64,000 nucleotides of DNA from Neisseria sicca (GCF_017753665.1 NZ_CP072524.1:1054001-1118000), one strand, 5' to 3'. Shown: positions 9,501 to 18,197, counted from the stretch's first letter. Numbers and translations are program-made. Notes: generated from the letters alone by a model not told the origin.

Positions 9501-10328
9501 TTACATCAAATGAATCCCGCTTGCCGGATTGGAAACATTCTCATATACGGTAATCGAAACGATTTTCCCGCTTTCGTCAAACACAATTTCCAGATAAGGC
9601 TTATCAGGGCTGCGGTCGCGGTTGAAAAGGCGGAATACCCGTTGCGCTTCAAAAATCTTCCCGCGCGCTTTTAAATATTCAGGCAACCGGCTGATGTTTT
9701 GAAAACTGCCGCCAAACCCGCTGCCGTGTTTCTTGAGATATTCCGGCGTTGCTTCTATGCCGAAATTACGCGTTATTCTCAGCGGCTGATTTGAACCTTG
9801 GCTCGTATGACTGCCTATTGATAAAACCAAAGTATTCTGCTGCCTGAGTGCCTTCATCTCTTGAACTAGCGGTTCTATCACCTGCTCATCATAGCTTCGC
9901 TCCCCTTTTGCCATCTGATCAATAGCTTCTATCACTTTATTAACATTTTCAGGGTCATCCGCATCAATATCAGGAAACATTGCCTGAGTCAGAGGATCAT
10001 CTCCGCCGGGAATACCCCAAGTCGCCGCCAGTTCTTTAGGGCTGCGTTCAAACAAACAACTGGAATCGATATTCTCGGCAACCTGACGGACAAAATCATC
10101 AATGCCGTCAATCTGATGCAGGTTGGTACAATTTGAAGAAGGTGCGCTTTCTACTTTGTTTATGTCCGTTTCTACGGTCTTATCATTTGTATTGGATTTC
10201 TCGGAAACAGAAGATAAAGGTGCAGAAACGACAGATTCTTTTACCTTATCCTGTTTGTCAGGAGAGCAAGCCACCAATAAGACGGCGACGAATAATAAGA
10301 AAAATTGGGATGTATTGTTTTTGATCAT
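9501..10328 (-). CDS. lipoprotein of unknown function
   Basis: A 275-residue protein with a lipoprotein signal: MIKNNTSQFFLLFVAVLLVAC, where the final cysteine (residue 21) fits a lipobox. A low-complexity Ser/Thr/Asp/Lys linker to about residue 65 is followed by a globular domain with LAATWGIPGGDDPLTQAMFPDIDADDPENV. I do not recognise the family. It ends in a C-terminal beta-rich part (KPYLEIVFDESGKIVSITVYEN). It probably sits in the periplasm or on the outer membrane. Confidence 0.7.
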   Translation of the reverse strand: MIKNNTSQFFLLFVAVLLVACSPDKQDKVKESVVSAPLSSVSEKSNTNDKTVETDINKVESAPSSNCTNLHQIDGIDDFVRQVAENIDSSCLFERSPKELAATWGIPGGDDPLTQAMFPDIDADDPENVNKVIEAIDQMAKGERSYDEQVIEPLVQEMKALRQQNTLVLSIGSHTSQGSNQPLRITRNFGIEATPEYLKKHGSGFGGSFQNISRLPEYLKARGKIFEAQRVFRLFNRDRSPDKPYLEIVFDESGKIVSITVYENVSNPASGIHLM

Positions 10329-10439
10329 TCTATATTTCCAGTAATGTGTATTTAAAATATAAAAATCAGTTAGTTGATAGATTCAAATAAAAACACTCAT
10401 ATCCCTATTCGAATCCACTACCAATCTAATCAATTAAAG

Positions 10440-10742
10440 TTATTCCTGCTCATCAAACAAGCTAACATCAAACAAATCCGGTTCACTCATCCGAACGCGG
10501 CAATCAACCTTAATATCCTCATTTACCCGACAGCAACACGGCAGAATCTCACCGGGCGCAACAAAGGCGAGCGGGAAATCGTCGTAGGACACCCTACCGT
10601 CCAATATCTTGACACGGCAAGAACCGCAATAACCGCTGCGGCACTGGTATTCCACCTCGTGGCCGGTGCGCTCCAAGCCCTCCAATAAGGTTTCGCCTTC
10701 TTGAAGCTCGAAGGTTTTGTCGTGTGTACTGATGAGTGCCAT
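10440..10742 (-). CDS. 2Fe-2S ferredoxin (YfaE-like, ribonucleotide reductase maintenance)
   Basis: A 100-residue plant-type ferredoxin. The cluster cysteines are in YQCRSGYCGSCRVK near residues 34-42, with the fourth in the LPCCC stretch near 70. It lies 119 bases downstream of nrdB on the same strand, as yfaE does in E. coli, where it helps regenerate the diferric-tyrosyl cofactor of NrdB. That role is inferred from position and size. Confidence 0.85.
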   Translation of the reverse strand: MALISTHDKTFELQEGETLLEGLERTGHEVEYQCRSGYCGSCRVKILDGRVSYDDFPLAFVAPGEILPCCCRVNEDIKVDCRVRMSEPDLFDVSLFDEQE

Positions 10743-10861
10743 TGTTATCTGTTTAAGCGGGAAAGGCCGTCTGCACGGTGTAACCGAAATCTTTGATTTC
10801 GTTTCTACACCTGTTCAGACGACCTCTGATGATGGAAATGCGGAAAAACCGCCGAATTTGA

Positions 10862-12016
10862 TTACAGTTCGAAATCGCCCAAATCGTCCGCGCTGACTTC
10901 CGAATCAATCTGACCGATTAAGTAAGAAGAAATTTCCACTTCCTGCGGCGCAACCTGCACGTTGTCGGACGACAGCCACGCGTTAATCCACGGAATCGGG
11001 TTTTGGGTAGCACCTTCGAATCCGGCGGGCAAACCGACCGCCTGCATACGTAGGTTAGTAATGTATTCGACGTATTGCGCCAAAATTTCCTTGTTCAGAC
11101 CAATCATCGAACCGTCTTTAAACAGATAGGCCGCCCATTCTTTTTCCTGTTCCGCCGCTTTTTTGAAGAGTTTGAAACATTCGTCCTGCAATTCGACGGC
11201 GATTTCCGCCATTTCAGGATCGTCGGCACCGGCGCGCATCAGGTTGAGCATATGCTGGGTGCTGGTCAGGTGCAGGGCTTCGTCGCGGGCAATCAGTTTG
11301 ATGATTTTGGCGTTGCCTTCCATCAACTCGCGCTCGGCAAAAGCGAACGAGCAGGCGAATGAGACGTAGAAACGGATGGCTTCCAACACATTGACGCACA
11401 TCAGGCAGAGATAGAGTTTTTTCTTCAACTCGCGCAAAGACACAGTAACGAGCTTGCCGCCGACATTGTGCGTCCCTTCACCTAACAGGTTGTAATACTG
11501 GGTGTATTCGATTAAATCATCGTAATAGCAGGCAATGTCTTCGGCGCGGGCGATGATGTATTTGTTTTGCACAATATCATCGAACACGACTGAAGGATCA
11601 TTCACGATATTGCGGATGATGTGAGTGTAACTGCGCGAGTGGATGGTTTCGCTGAAGCTCCACGTTTCAATCCACGTTTCCAGCTCGGGAATGGACACCA
11701 AAGGCAAGAATGCAACATTCGGGCTGCGGCCTTGGATCGAATCGAGCAGGGTTTGGTATTTCAGATTGCTAATGAAAATATGTTTTTCGTGTTCGGGCAG
11801 ATTGGCGTAGTCGATACGGTCGCGCGACACGTCGATTTCTTCCGGACGCCAGAAGAAAGATAATTGTTTTTCGATCAGTTTTTCAAATACTTCGTATTTC
11901 TGCTGGTCATAACGGGCAACATTCACCGGCTGACCAAAAAACATCGGCTCTTTCAGCGCATCGTTTTTGGTTTTGGAAAAGGTGCTGTATGACATGACTA
12001 GATGTTCGCAGGACAT
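10862..12016 (-). CDS. nrdB: class Ia ribonucleoside-diphosphate reductase beta subunit
   Basis: A 384-residue R2 protein very close to E. coli NrdB along its whole length. Iron ligands and radical-site regions are recognisable (EKHIFISNL, SETIHSRSYTHI, ARDEALHLTSTQH), and the C-terminal tail ends EVSADDLGDFEL. It supplies the tyrosyl radical for NrdA. The family start would be MSYSTFSKTKND at 11995, seven codons inside this frame; neither start has a strong ribosome-binding site. Confidence 0.95.
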   Translation of the reverse strand: MSCEHLVMSYSTFSKTKNDALKEPMFFGQPVNVARYDQQKYEVFEKLIEKQLSFFWRPEEIDVSRDRIDYANLPEHEKHIFISNLKYQTLLDSIQGRSPNVAFLPLVSIPELETWIETWSFSETIHSRSYTHIIRNIVNDPSVVFDDIVQNKYIIARAEDIACYYDDLIEYTQYYNLLGEGTHNVGGKLVTVSLRELKKKLYLCLMCVNVLEAIRFYVSFACSFAFAERELMEGNAKIIKLIARDEALHLTSTQHMLNLMRAGADDPEMAEIAVELQDECFKLFKKAAEQEKEWAAYLFKDGSMIGLNKEILAQYVEYITNLRMQAVGLPAGFEGATQNPIPWINAWLSSDNVQVAPQEVEISSYLIGQIDSEVSADDLGDFEL

Positions 12017-12098
12017 GGGGAACTCTTTTTAGATTAACTTAAAATGGTAATATTAATATTGTGAAATTTATCTCTTTTATCTAAAACATACTTACTTA

Positions 12099-12872
12099 TC
12101 AATTATTTAAATCTTTAATATTTTCAATTAATTCAAAACTCTTATTAGCTAACTCTAAAATCCCCGTAAAACAGGTAACTTTTTTTGCAATTTCTCCCAT
12201 CTTAGAAAGGAGATTCTTACCAGTTTCTGTATTGCTCATGAATTCTTTATATTCATGGTTGAAATACATATGACCAACAGTATTTTCTAGGACTTCGATA
12301 ATAGCTTCAGAACCAGTAATTGCATATTGATCAATGGATTCAATAAGACGCAAAAGATATTTTAGAATAGAAGACTTAACATTGTCTTCTATATTTTCAG
12401 AAATTAATATGTCCTGATATATGCTTTTTATAGAATTATTTATTTCAATTAGTTCACTTTCATCAATTTTTCTCAAAAATGAAAGTTGATTTTTTTCAAA
12501 ATTAGCATCAATAATCTTAACAGAAGAATAAAGATATGAAGTCATATTTTCATCTAAATAACAAATGACATCACCCCATTGTCTATCTAACTCTACCGAT
12601 TTACCAAGAAAAAACAATATGTTTTCCATCCAATTCTGACAATGCTCGATATAGTCAGGTTCATTTACTTGGAAATAGTTATTAATCTCCTCAATTAAAT
12701 TTATAACTTTGCTAATCGAAAATAGAATATTACGATCACTAGCTTCATCATTAGTTAAATTTAAAATCTCCATCCACGCACCTCTTGAAGTACGAAGTGA
12801 TGAAACTCCTTTAGCTTTTTTAATAATTTTCAATAATCTTTGTGCTGGATTATCATAATAAGCATTAGACAC
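12099..12872 (-). CDS. AT-rich orphan gene between nrdA and nrdB
   Basis: A 257-residue soluble, mostly helical protein (MSNAYYDNPAQRLLKIIKK at the start, NKSFELIENIKDLNN at the end). It is much richer in A+T and in Asn, Ile and Lys codons than nrdA and nrdB on either side, which points to recent acquisition. It is co-directional with both. I do not recognise the family and see no transmembrane segment or catalytic motif. Confidence 0.75.
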   Translation of the reverse strand: MSNAYYDNPAQRLLKIIKKAKGVSSLRTSRGAWMEILNLTNDEASDRNILFSISKVINLIEEINNYFQVNEPDYIEHCQNWMENILFFLGKSVELDRQWGDVICYLDENMTSYLYSSVKIIDANFEKNQLSFLRKIDESELIEINNSIKSIYQDILISENIEDNVKSSILKYLLRLIESIDQYAITGSEAIIEVLENTVGHMYFNHEYKEFMSNTETGKNLLSKMGEIAKKVTCFTGILELANKSFELIENIKDLNN

Positions 12873-12942
12873 TTTCTTCCATCCTTTGTTTTATTTTCAG
12901 ACGACCTTTTAAACTCTAAAGATCGTCTGAAATCTCCCATTG

Positions 12943-15222
12943 TCAAATCTTACAAGCCCCACCAGCGCAGCCGTCATCTTGAATATCGGCCTGCGTATCG
13001 TCCGCGCCGTCTCGGGTGTTATGGTAGTACAGGGTTTTGACACCGTATTTATAGGCGGTCAGCAGGTCTTTGAGCATTTGTTTCATGGAAACTTTGCTGC
13101 CTTCAAATTTGTTCGGGTCGTAGGCGGTATTGGCAGAAATCGATTGATCGACGAATTTTTGCATTACGCCGACGAGTTTCAGGTAGCCTTCGTTGCCAGG
13201 AAGCTGCCACAGGGTTTCGTAGGCATCTTTCAGGGTTTCAAATTCCGGTACGACTTGTTTCAAAATACCGTCTTTTGATGCTTTAACGCTGACCAGGCCA
13301 CGAGGAGGCTCGATGCCGTTGGTGGCGTTGGCAATTTGCGAGCTGGTTTCAGACGGCATGAGTGCGGTCAGGGTAGAGTTGCGTAGGCCGTATTTGACGA
13401 TGTCGGCGCGCAGGCTTTCCCAGTCGTAGTGCAAAGGCTCGCTGCATACGGCATCCAAGTCTTTTTTGTAGGTATCGATAGGCAGTTTGCCTTGCGAGTA
13501 AACGGTTTGGTTGAACAGCGGGCATGCGCCGTATTCTTTGGCAAGGTTTACCGATGCTTTGAGCAGGTAATACTGCATGGCTTCAAAGGTGCGGTGGGTC
13601 AGACCAAGCGCGGAATCATCGCTGTAACGGACGCCGTTTTTCGCCAAATAGTAGGCGTAGTTGATGACGCCGATGCCGAGCGTGCGGCGGTTCATGGTCG
13701 CGGTGCGGGCGGCTTCGACCGGATAGTCTTGATAATCCAACAAAGCATCGAGTGCGCGCACGGTCAAATCGGCAAGCCCTTCCAGCTCATCCAAGCTGTT
13801 TAATGCGCCCAAGTTAAAGGCAGAAAGGGTACACAGGGCGATTTCGCCATTCGGGTCGTTGATGTTGTCCAGCGGTTTGGTCGGCAGGGCAATTTCCATG
13901 CACAAGTTGGACTGGTGAACGGGGGCGACGCGCGGGTCAAACGGGCTGTGCGTGTTGCAGTGGTCAACGTTTTGGATGTAGATGCGTCCTGTTCCGGCGC
14001 GTTCCTGCATCAGCGTGGAGAACAAATCGGTAGCCGACAAGGTACGTTTGCGGATGTTTGGGTCTTGCTCGTATTTCGTGTAAAGACGCTCGAATTCATC
14101 CTGGTCGGCAAAGAACGCGTCGTACAGACCGGGGACTTCGTTGGGCGAGAACAGCGTGATGTTGCCGCCTTTAATCAGGCGGGTGTACAGCAGGCGGTTG
14201 ATTTGCACGCCGTAGTCCAGCTGGCGGATGCGGTTGTCTTCCACGCCGCGGTTGTTTTTCAATACCAACAGGCTTTCGGCTTCGATGTGCCACAAGGGGT
14301 AGAACAAAGTTGCCGCGCCGCCGCGTACGCCGCCTTGCGAGCAGGATTTGACCGCCGCTTGGAACATTTTGAAAAACGGAATGCAGCCGGTGTGTTGCGC
14401 TTCGCCGCCACGAATTTCGCTGCCCAAACCGCGAATGCGTCCGGCGTTAATGCCGATGCCCGCACGTTGGGAAACATATTTCACAATCGCGCTGGTGGTG
14501 GCATTGATGGAATCCAGACTGTCGTCGCATTCAATCAATACGCAGCTTGAGAACTGGCGCGTAGGCGTGCGCACGCCGCTCATAATCGGGGTCGGCAGCG
14601 ATACTTTAAACGTAGAAACGGCGTCGTAAAAACGTTTGACGTAGTCCAAACGGGTCTCTTTCGGGTATTTGCTGAAGAGGCACATCGCCACCAAAATGTA
14701 TAAGAACTGCGGCGTTTCATAAATCTGGCGGGTAACGCGGTTCTGCACCAGATATTTGCCTTCGAGCTGCTTCACGGCAGCGTAGGAGAAGGTCATGTCG
14801 CGGCTGTGGTCGATATAGGCGTTCAGCTCGTCAAACTCTTCGCGGCTGTAATCTTCGATGATGTGGCGGTCGTATTTGCCCGCATCGGTGAGTTTTTTAA
14901 CGTGGTCGAACAGGTGCGGCGGTTCGAACTCGCCGTAAGCGATTTTGCGCAGGTGGAAAATCGCCAGACGCGCGGCGAGATATTGATAGTCGGGCGTATC
15001 CTGCGAAATCAGGTCGGCAGCTGCCTTGATGATGGTTTCGTGGATGTCGTCGGTGCGGATACCGTTGTAAAACTGGATGTGCGATTTGAGCTCGACCTGC
15101 GATACGGAAACGTTTTTCAAGCCTTCCGCCGCCCAAGTAACGACGCGGTGGATTTTGTCTAAGTCGAGATTTTCCAAACGTCCGTCGCGCTTGGTTACTT
15201 TCAAATCAGTCGGTGCATTCAT
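12943..15222 (-). CDS. nrdA: class Ia ribonucleoside-diphosphate reductase alpha subunit
   Basis: The 759-residue catalytic subunit that reduces NDPs to dNDPs. The N-terminal ATP-cone reads VTKRDGRLENLDLDKIHRVVTWAAEG. Active-site parts include SSCVLIECDDSLDSI and NLCMEIALPT, and the C-terminal redox tail is DDGCAGGACKI. The start at 15222 is chosen because GGAG lies just upstream and the protein then begins MNAPTDLKVTKRDGR; an upstream in-frame extension to 15282 lacks family similarity. nrdB follows only after the inserted orphan gene. Confidence 0.95.
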   Translation of the reverse strand: MNAPTDLKVTKRDGRLENLDLDKIHRVVTWAAEGLKNVSVSQVELKSHIQFYNGIRTDDIHETIIKAAADLISQDTPDYQYLAARLAIFHLRKIAYGEFEPPHLFDHVKKLTDAGKYDRHIIEDYSREEFDELNAYIDHSRDMTFSYAAVKQLEGKYLVQNRVTRQIYETPQFLYILVAMCLFSKYPKETRLDYVKRFYDAVSTFKVSLPTPIMSGVRTPTRQFSSCVLIECDDSLDSINATTSAIVKYVSQRAGIGINAGRIRGLGSEIRGGEAQHTGCIPFFKMFQAAVKSCSQGGVRGGAATLFYPLWHIEAESLLVLKNNRGVEDNRIRQLDYGVQINRLLYTRLIKGGNITLFSPNEVPGLYDAFFADQDEFERLYTKYEQDPNIRKRTLSATDLFSTLMQERAGTGRIYIQNVDHCNTHSPFDPRVAPVHQSNLCMEIALPTKPLDNINDPNGEIALCTLSAFNLGALNSLDELEGLADLTVRALDALLDYQDYPVEAARTATMNRRTLGIGVINYAYYLAKNGVRYSDDSALGLTHRTFEAMQYYLLKASVNLAKEYGACPLFNQTVYSQGKLPIDTYKKDLDAVCSEPLHYDWESLRADIVKYGLRNSTLTALMPSETSSQIANATNGIEPPRGLVSVKASKDGILKQVVPEFETLKDAYETLWQLPGNEGYLKLVGVMQKFVDQSISANTAYDPNKFEGSKVSMKQMLKDLLTAYKYGVKTLYYHNTRDGADDTQADIQDDGCAGGACKI

Positions 15223-15515
15223 CGTCAGTTTTCTCCATCCTGAAACACAAGATACAGTAGGTATTAATATCGAGTGGCACAATATAGTGTATTTTTCGTT
15301 GCTTATCTAGTCTTGACAAGGTCGCTGTTTTGAAATCGTGCTTTTCCCAATTTTCTTTCAGACGACCTCTTTCCCTATGATTCAAGCCTTACCGCGAAGA
15401 CGTGTTTTTCGGCATCAAAACCCTCATACGGCTATGCGCTTATGAAATAAGGCAAATTCGGATTTGTGTTAAATTTTGAAAATATAATGGCATACAACAT
15501 GATGAAATAAGTAAC

Positions 15516-15558
15516 AAAGGTCGTCTGAAACCTTATTCCGGTTTTCAGACGACCTTTT
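15516..15558. terminator. uptake-sequence terminator downstream of hscB
   Basis: An inverted AGGTCGTCTGAAA pair with T-run, 30 bases past the hscB stop. The stretch from 15223 to 15515 upstream of nrdA holds no gene; it is AT-rich and should contain the nrdA promoter. Confidence 0.7.
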
Positions 15559-15587
15559 AGATTCGCTCAAAAGCTTTGTCTTCAATC

Positions 15588-16088
15588 TTACAATGCGGCG
15601 GCGATTTCGTTGCGCAGTTTGTTTAAAAACCTGCCGTGGCGCACCCATTGGGCGGCGGCTTCGTGATCTTTCGCTGCAAAGGCCGTCCGCAAATCTTGAT
15701 ACAGCTTGTCTTGTTCGCCGCTGATTTCTTGATCCAAAGCGCGCAGGGCTTCGTTGTTTTGCTCCATTTGCGCATCCATCAGCGTTTCGCGCCATTCCAT
15801 TTGCTGCATGAGAAATTCGGGTGCGAAAGAGGTATGCTCCGGCGCATCGGCATCAATGCCCTGCGCTTTCAGAAGGTACGCGGCGCGGTCGATGGGATTT
15901 TTCAAAGTACGGTAGGCATCGTTGATGGTGGAAGACATCATCACTGCCTGCTTTTGTTCAAAGGCGGAAGCGGACGCGAATTTGTCGGGATGGAAACGTG
16001 CCGCCAAGGTGCGGTAGGTTTGTTCTAAGTTTTCGGCGTCGATATCGAAAGCGGGTTCAAGCTGGAAAAGTGTGAAATATTGAGACAT
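15588..16088 (-). CDS. hscB: Fe-S cluster co-chaperone HscB
   Basis: A 166-residue J-domain co-chaperone that delivers IscU to HscA. The HPD motif is in ARFHPDKFASA near residue 32, and the C-terminal three-helix IscU-binding domain follows. It is read in the isc direction but separated from iscA by the oppositely oriented arfA. hscA and fdx are not in this window. Confidence 0.92.
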   Translation of the reverse strand: MSQYFTLFQLEPAFDIDAENLEQTYRTLAARFHPDKFASASAFEQKQAVMMSSTINDAYRTLKNPIDRAAYLLKAQGIDADAPEHTSFAPEFLMQQMEWRETLMDAQMEQNNEALRALDQEISGEQDKLYQDLRTAFAAKDHEAAAQWVRHGRFLNKLRNEIAAAL

Positions 16089-16170
16089 GGCGGAATAATT
16101 AATGTGAAATTTTCGGCAGAAACCTGATTTTGCCTTATAATCCGCCGACTCTTAACCCAAAGGACTGAAT

Positions 16171-16392
16171 ATGAGCAGTAAAGTGCAGCACAATAAAGGC
16201 AAAATACACGACAATGCTTTAAAAGCCTTAGTGAAATCTGATTTGTTCCGACACAAGGTCGAACGAAAAAGAAAAGGCAAAGGCAGCTACAACAGACAGG
16301 AAGCGAAAAAATGGCGGGACGGTTTTGATACTGTCCCGCCACTTTTTTGTCTTAAACGTGAAAGCTCTCGCCGCAGCCGCAAGAGTCTTTGA
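16171..16392 (+). CDS. arfA: alternative ribosome-rescue factor ArfA
   Basis: A 73-codon frame that starts QHNKGKIHDNALKALVKSDLFRHKVE and KGKGSYNRQE after MSSKV, closely matching E. coli ArfA. ArfA recruits RF2 to ribosomes stalled on messages lacking a stop codon. AAAGGA sits before ATG 16171. A strong hairpin with a T-run begins at codon 48, inside the frame, so most transcripts should end without a stop codon. tmRNA would then keep the protein low until trans-translation fails, as shown for ArfA in other proteobacteria. The 3' end overlaps iscA on the other strand. Confidence 0.88.
   Translation: MSSKVQHNKGKIHDNALKALVKSDLFRHKVERKRKGKGSYNRQEAKKWRDGFDTVPPLFCLKRESSRRSRKSL
16313..16348 (+). 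terminator. intragenic arfA hairpin-terminator
   Basis: The arms GGCGGGAC and GTCCCGCC pair, followed within three bases by six T residues. It lies inside the arfA frame and would truncate the mRNA around codons 48-59, close to the length of active E. coli ArfA. It also lies just past the iscA stop on the opposite strand and might serve that gene. Confidence 0.85.
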
Positions 16393-16672
16393 CGTTCGGG
16401 TTTTCAAATTTGAAACCTTCCTGCAAACCTTCTTTGGTGTAATCGACTTGGGTGCCGTCCAGATAAACCAAACTTTTCGGGTCGATATAGATGCGGGCGC
16501 CGTGTTCTTCAAAAATCAGGTCGTCGTCGTTCACTTCATCGACAAATTCAAGGTTATACGCCATGCCCGAGCAGCCGCTGGTTTTTACCCCCAAGCGCAC
16601 GCCCAAGCCTTTGCCACGCTTGGTCAGGTAGCTGTTGATGTGTTTGGCTGCGTTTTCTGTGATGGTAATCAT
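16352..16672 (-). CDS. iscA: iron-sulfur cluster assembly protein IscA
   Basis: A 106-residue A-type carrier with the three conserved cysteines in TSGCSGMAYNLEF and the C-terminal DSCGCGESF. It receives and transfers Fe-S clusters. The start at 16672 is set by AAGGAAAG upstream and by the family N-terminus MITITENAAKHI. A longer frame to 16819 contains uptake-sequence codons and is not real. The 3' end overlaps arfA tail to tail by 41 bases. Confidence 0.93.
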   Translation of the reverse strand: MITITENAAKHINSYLTKRGKGLGVRLGVKTSGCSGMAYNLEFVDEVNDDDLIFEEHGARIYIDPKSLVYLDGTQVDYTKEGLQEGFKFENPNVKDSCGCGESFHV

Positions 16673-16720
16673 GCTTCTTTCCTTATTCGCAATTATTGTC
16701 TTATTTTGCCTGCTTTCATT

Positions 16721-16757
16721 TTCAGACGACCTATTGCCTTTCAGGTCGTCTGAAAAC
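16721..16757. repeat. inverted uptake-sequence pair between iscA and the HhH gene
   Basis: TTTTCAGACGACCT followed within nine bases by AGGTCGTCTGAAAA, the arms in the opposite order to the usual terminator pairs. It overlaps the end of the HhH gene. It may be only a paired uptake signal rather than a terminator. Confidence 0.6.
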
Positions 16758-16986
16758 GCTGTTTTGCCCACTCTATCGCGGCGGAAACGGCAGCTTTTGC
16801 CTGCGGACTGTTTTTCCAACAGGTCGAGCCGGTCAGTTTTGCTCCTTGTTCCAAAATGTCTTCCAAATCTGCTGCCGCCAGCGTGGCAACATCATCCAAA
16901 CCCATTTGCTGCAAACGCTGCAATACGGTTTTGCCTATGCCTTTGACGGCAAGCAGGGATTGGGCTTCTTCATCGGTAAAAGGCAT
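16741..16986 (-). CDS. small helix-hairpin-helix protein
   Basis: An 81-residue protein whose N-terminal half, VKGIGKTVLQRLQQMGLDDVATLAAAD, is a helix-hairpin-helix motif of the kind that binds DNA backbone. Its position between iscU and iscA, read in the operon direction, suggests co-transcription; a function in cluster assembly is not implied by the sequence. GGAGACA precedes the start. The start region was duplicated (see the tandem repeat just upstream). Confidence 0.75.
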   Translation of the reverse strand: MPFTDEEAQSLLAVKGIGKTVLQRLQQMGLDDVATLAAADLEDILEQGAKLTGSTCWKNSPQAKAAVSAAIEWAKQRFQTT

Positions 16987-17337
16987 GTTGTCTCCTTTTA
17001 TTTTGCAGGCGTATCGACTAAATATAAGCCTGCGGCTTATTGCCCTCTCCCTAACCCTCTCCCGCGGGGAGAGGGGATAGATTGGCAGGCAGTCCCAAAT
17101 TTGGCGGCAACTTCCAAACGATTAAGTTTCTGTGCCCTCACCCTCTTCTTCACGAGAGAAGGCATGTCGTCTCCTTTGATTTTGCAGGCGTATTGACTAA
17201 ATATAAGCCTACGGCTTATCGCCCTCTCCCTAACCCTCTCCCGCGGGGAGAGGGAATAGATTGGCAGGCAGTCTCAAATTTGGCGACAACTTCAAAAGGA
17301 TTAAGTTTCCGTGTCCTTACCTTCTTCTTCACGAGAG
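16982..17337. repeat. tandem 179-bp direct duplication between iscU and the HhH gene
   Basis: Two similar copies, 16982-17160 and 17161 to about 17337. Each begins with the GGCATG..GTCTCC start-codon and ribosome-site region of the HhH gene (read on the minus strand). Each contains CCCTCTCCCTAACCCTCTCCC with an adjacent GCGGGGAGAGGG hairpin arm, and each ends near TTCTTCACGAGAGA. The copies differ by scattered substitutions, so the duplication is not fresh. No coding function is seen. Confidence 0.8.
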
Positions 17338-17429
17338 AGGGAACAAGTCGTCGGTTTTGTTTTTCGGAAAACACTAGGGCTTTCAGAAATCCTACAAACG
17401 TCCGCCGACAAAGCGCCAACCGAATCGGG

Positions 17430-17816
17430 TTATTTGCTTTCCTGACGTTTGCGATAGTCGGCAACAGCCGCTTTTACCGCATCTTCAGCCAAGATGGAGC
17501 AGTGGATTTTTACCGGTGGCAGTTCCAATTCTTCGGCGATTTCGCTGTTTTTGATTGCCAGCGCGTCATCCAAGCTTTTGCCTTTGACCCACTCGGTAAT
17601 CAGGCTGGAAGAAGCGATGGCGGAGCCGCAGCCGTAAGTTTTAAATTTCGCATCTTCGATGATGCCTTCGTCGTTCACTTTGATTTGCAGGCGCATCACG
17701 TCGCCGCAAGCAGGCGCGCCGACCATGCCGGTGCCGACAGATTCGTCGTTTTTATCGAAAGTACCGACGTTGCGGGGGTTTTCGTAGTGGTCGATTACTT
17801 TATCGCTGTATGCCAT
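17430..17816 (-). CDS. iscU: Fe-S cluster scaffold IscU
   Basis: A 128-residue scaffold. The three cluster cysteines are in GAPACGDVM, YGCGSAIASSS and VKIHCSILAEDAVK. The LPPVK motif bound by the HscA chaperone is present as ELPPVKIHC. It accepts sulfur from IscS. In this genome four small passenger genes stand between iscS and iscU. Confidence 0.95.
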   Translation of the reverse strand: MAYSDKVIDHYENPRNVGTFDKNDESVGTGMVGAPACGDVMRLQIKVNDEGIIEDAKFKTYGCGSAIASSSLITEWVKGKSLDDALAIKNSEIAEELELPPVKIHCSILAEDAVKAAVADYRKRQESK

Positions 17817-17854
17817 GATGTGGTTTCCTTAAAATATCGTGGTTTGTTGATGTT

Positions 17855-18015
17855 TTAGTCGTCTGAAAAAGACGATTGTTCTAAATTGTCTAAAATTAAT
17901 CGTGCCAATAAACTGCTATCGGCATGGTATGCCTGAATACAGGCTTGAATCATTTGTTCGGCAGAGATATTTTGCCGATACAATAGATAATGCCTTCTCT
18001 GCCGTATTTGCTCAT
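17855..18015 (-). pseudogene. internally deleted Fic toxin remnant
   Basis: The ATG overlaps the antitoxin stop (ATGA), the coupling expected for a Fic toxin. The reading begins MSKYGREG, like the start of many Fic/VbhT proteins, then stops after 21 codons. A second frame continues with QNISAEQMIQACIQAYHADSSLLARLI, which resembles the C-terminal end of class I Fic proteins. The Fic core with HPFxxGNG is absent. I infer a large internal deletion that left both tips out of frame. Confidence 0.6.
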
Positions 18016-18197
18016 TTTTCCGCCATTCTTTGTTTGATGCCAGCCAAAGCCTCATCCAAACCGATTTTGCCTTCCACCAGACGCTGCATATCATGTATGG
18101 TCTCCAGGCTGATGTTCAACTGCTCCATCCGCCATGAGCCGATAATGGAATGCGTCGTTTGCGGCAAATGATGCTGTTCCTGAATTTGTAGGGACAT
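18012..18197 (-). CDS. VbhA-like antitoxin of a Fic module
   Basis: A 61-residue protein. HSIIGSWRMEQLNISLETIHDMQRLVEGKIGLDEALAGIKQRM aligns by eye with VbhA. The inhibitory helix pattern S-x-x-x-E is present as SWRME; the following residue is Q instead of the usual G/N. VbhA blocks AMPylation by inserting this helix at the Fic ATP site. The toxin next door is gutted, so this is an orphan. An in-frame TTG at 18224 is an alternative start; neither has a good ribosome site. Confidence 0.65.
   Translation of the reverse strand: MSLQIQEQHHLPQTTHSIIGSWRMEQLNISLETIHDMQRLVEGKIGLDEALAGIKQRMAEK

Noticed and set aside
15268..15284. CACAATATAGTG palindrome upstream of nrdA as an NrdR box
   Set aside because: The half-sites resemble NrdR boxes, but the spacing is two bases short of the consensus and no second box at the usual distance was found.
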